Positions 41,299-42,880 of a DNA stretch of 42,880 nt are shown piece after piece. The DNA is from Ga0074130 sp035492055. Lineage in GTDB: Bacteria > Pseudomonadota > Gammaproteobacteria > Burkholderiales > Rhodocyclaceae. Every line of letters starts with the position of its first letter. The stretch's first letter is position 1. The stretch spans positions 1-42,880 of the forward strand of contig DATJJR010000021.1 in the NCBI GenBank assembly GCA_035492055.1, written 5' to 3'. A program made the translations under genes and the position numbers. Below the pieces are notes generated by a model. The model did not search any database. It worked only from the letters and a program-made list of their open reading frames with translations, and was not told the origin of the DNA.

Positions 41299-42134
41299 GA
41301 GTGCTTGGCGCGGAACATGACGCGCGCCAGGATGTTGAGACCGAGCACACCCAGCGTAATCAGGAAAATGCCTGCCCATGCAAGGCTCTGCCAGTCGCTG
41401 TAAGGACTCATGGCGAACTTGAAGATCACCCCCGGCAAGGTCGCGATCGGCTCGGTGAGTTTTGCGCTCCAGAACTGGTTGCCGAAGGCGGTGAACAACA
41501 GCGGCGCCGTTTCGCCCGAGATGCGTGCAATCGCGAGCAATACGCCGGTCATCACACCGGCGATGGAGGCGCGCAAGGTCACACGACCAACCACAACCCA
41601 TTTCGGTGCCCCCAGGGCAAACGCAGCTTCGCGCATGGCGTTAGGCACCAGCACCAGCATGTTTTCAGTGGTACGAATCACGACCGGAATCACGATCAGC
41701 GCGAGCGACACAACGCCCGCCAGTGCCGAGAATTTGCCCATCTGCGCAACAACAAGCTCATAAACGAACAAGCCGATGATGATCGACGGCGCAGACAGCA
41801 GCAGATCATTCACGAAACGCGTGGTTTGGCCCAACCAGTTGCTCTTGCCAAATTCCGCCAGATAAATACCGGCGAAGATACCGATCGGCGTTCCCACCAG
41901 CACGGCCAGCGAAACGACGACTAAACTGCCAAAGATTGCATTGGCCAGACCACCTTCACTGCCGGGCGGTGGCGTCATTTGAGTAAAAAGCGTCAGCGAA
42001 AGGCCGGATACGCCAAGCTGTATGGTCGTCCACAATATCCATACCAGCCAGAACAGACCGAAGACCATCGCAGCCAGGGAAACAGTGAGCGCCAGTTTGT
42101 TGATCAGGCGACGCTGAATATAGAGACTGTTCAC
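41292..42134 (-). CDS. pstA: PstA, phosphate ABC transporter permease
   Basis: PstA is one of two membrane permeases of the Pst importer. The 280-residue protein has about six membrane segments and the permease EAA-type loop NAMREAAFALGAPKWVVVGRVTL. The start is GTG 42132-42134 (read MNSLYIQRR), overlapping the pstC stop by 4 bases (GTGA). It lies between pstC and pstB. Confidence 0.96.
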   Translation of the reverse strand: MNSLYIQRRLINKLALTVSLAAMVFGLFWLVWILWTTIQLGVSGLSLTLFTQMTPPPGSEGGLANAIFGSLVVVSLAVLVGTPIGIFAGIYLAEFGKSNWLGQTTRFVNDLLLSAPSIIIGLFVYELVVAQMGKFSALAGVVSLALIVIPVVIRTTENMLVLVPNAMREAAFALGAPKWVVVGRVTLRASIAGVMTGVLLAIARISGETAPLLFTAFGNQFWSAKLTEPIATLPGVIFKFAMSPYSDWQSLAWAGIFLITLGVLGLNILARVMFRAKHSQ

Positions 42135-42880
42135 GACTTGGTCCCTTCCTGTGCCTGCAGCTTGACCAGCAACAGGCGCGAGAACGCCAACACCACCATG
42201 GTGATGAGGAAGAGGATCAGACCCAGCTCAATCAGCGACGCGGTGTAAATCGGCGACTCCGCTTCCGCAAACTCGTTGGCCAATGCCGACGCAATACTGT
42301 TACCCGGCTGATAAAGCGAGAAGCCGCTGAAGTTGTTCATGTTGCCAATCAGGAAGGTCACGGCCATGGTCTCGCCCAATGCACGACCAAGGCCGAGCAT
42401 GATGCCGCCGACGACGCCGATCTTGGTGTACGGCAGAACCACGTTCCACACCACTTCCCAGGTCGTGCAACCCAGTCCGTAAGCGGATTCCTTGAGCATT
42501 GCTGGCGCCACTTCGAACACGTCACGCATGACCGATGCAATGAACGGAATGATCATCACTGCCAAAATGATGCTGGCGCTCAAAAGACCAATGCCCATCG
42601 GCGGGCCTTGGAACAACTGGCCAACAAAAGGAATCCAGCCCAGCAGCGTGGTCAGGGCTGGCTGAACGTAATCGGAAAAAATGGGCGCAAACACCAGCAG
42701 CCCCCACATGCCATAAACAATGCTGGGCACACCGGCCAGCAACTCAACCGCAATACCGAGCGGACGGCGCAACCAAGCTGGGGCCAGTTCCGTGAGAAAC
42801 AATGCAATGCCAAAACTCACCGGCACTGCGATAAACAGCGCCACGATTGACGTGGCAATCGTGCCGTAAACCGGAATGGC
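42131..42880 (-). CDS. pstC: PstC, phosphate ABC transporter permease (5' end outside window)
   Basis: PstC is the other Pst membrane permease. The visible 249 residues, open at the right edge, start AIPVYGTIATSIVALF. They contain ELLAGVPSIVYGMWGL, an EAA-type loop (MLKESAYGLGCTTWEVVWNVVLPYTKIG) and GRALGETMAVTFLIGN. The frame continues past the window, so the N-terminus and any pstS gene lie outside. It overlaps pstA by 4 bases. Confidence 0.95.
   Translation of the reverse strand, partial: AIPVYGTIATSIVALFIAVPVSFGIALFLTELAPAWLRRPLGIAVELLAGVPSIVYGMWGLLVFAPIFSDYVQPALTTLLGWIPFVGQLFQGPPMGIGLLSASIILAVMIIPFIASVMRDVFEVAPAMLKESAYGLGCTTWEVVWNVVLPYTKIGVVGGIMLGLGRALGETMAVTFLIGNMNNFSGFSLYQPGNSIASALANEFAEAESPIYTASLIELGLILFLITMVVLAFSRLLLVKLQAQEGTKS

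Overview
The window is a densely packed bacterial chromosome segment, most likely from a betaproteobacterium. The evidence is gene order rather than a database match. It holds secG/tpiA, then tRNA-Leu(GAG), then a complete nuoA-N operon that ends in a DUF2818 gene and a NUDIX gene. It also holds a tig-clpP-clpX-lon block leading towards ppiD, separate nuoC and nuoD, and a hopanoid/squalene hpnCDE operon. I cannot name the genus. I see no prophage, transposase, CRISPR array or rRNA gene.

Layout. Positions 1-1548: 5' part of ppiD (minus). 1697-4620: a plus-strand island with a TPR-GT41 (O-GlcNAc-transferase/SPINDLY type) protein, a small exported protein and a small lipoprotein, closed by a terminator. 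4815-10895: minus-strand protein quality control, in transcription order tig, clpP, clpX, lon, tRNA-Val(UAC). 11099-14488: rmlBDAC (dTDP-L-rhamnose), downstream of tRNA-Leu(UAG). 14698-17677: hpnC-hpnD-hpnE (farnesyl diphosphate to squalene). 17657-19531: a YbbA/LolD-type ATPase and tesA, divergent and sharing start-codon bases, then a SAM methyltransferase. 19574-20929: a class III nucleotide cyclase fused to a hemerythrin domain. 20956-23538: clpB behind a clear sigma-32 promoter. 23662-38977: NUDIX hydrolase, DUF2818 and the full nuo operon (all minus). 39091-40383: tRNA-Leu(GAG), secG, tpiA. 40466-42880: pstB, pstA and partial pstC.

The genes fall into working sets. Trigger factor, ClpXP, Lon, ClpB and PpiD handle folding, disaggregation and degradation. 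NuoA-N forms proton-pumping complex I. The Rml enzymes make the rhamnose donor, HpnCDE make squalene for hopanoids, and PstCAB import phosphate.

The best candidate for something unusual is the cyclase-hemerythrin fusion at 19574-20929. The cyclase metal-binding and Asn/Arg residues and all seven diiron ligands are present, so it could couple O2 or redox state to cyclic-nucleotide synthesis. Next are the GT41 island replacing the usual lon-ppiD junction, the tesA/ATPase gene pair whose start codons overlap in one CATG, and a 12-His/8-Asp tract inside NuoL.
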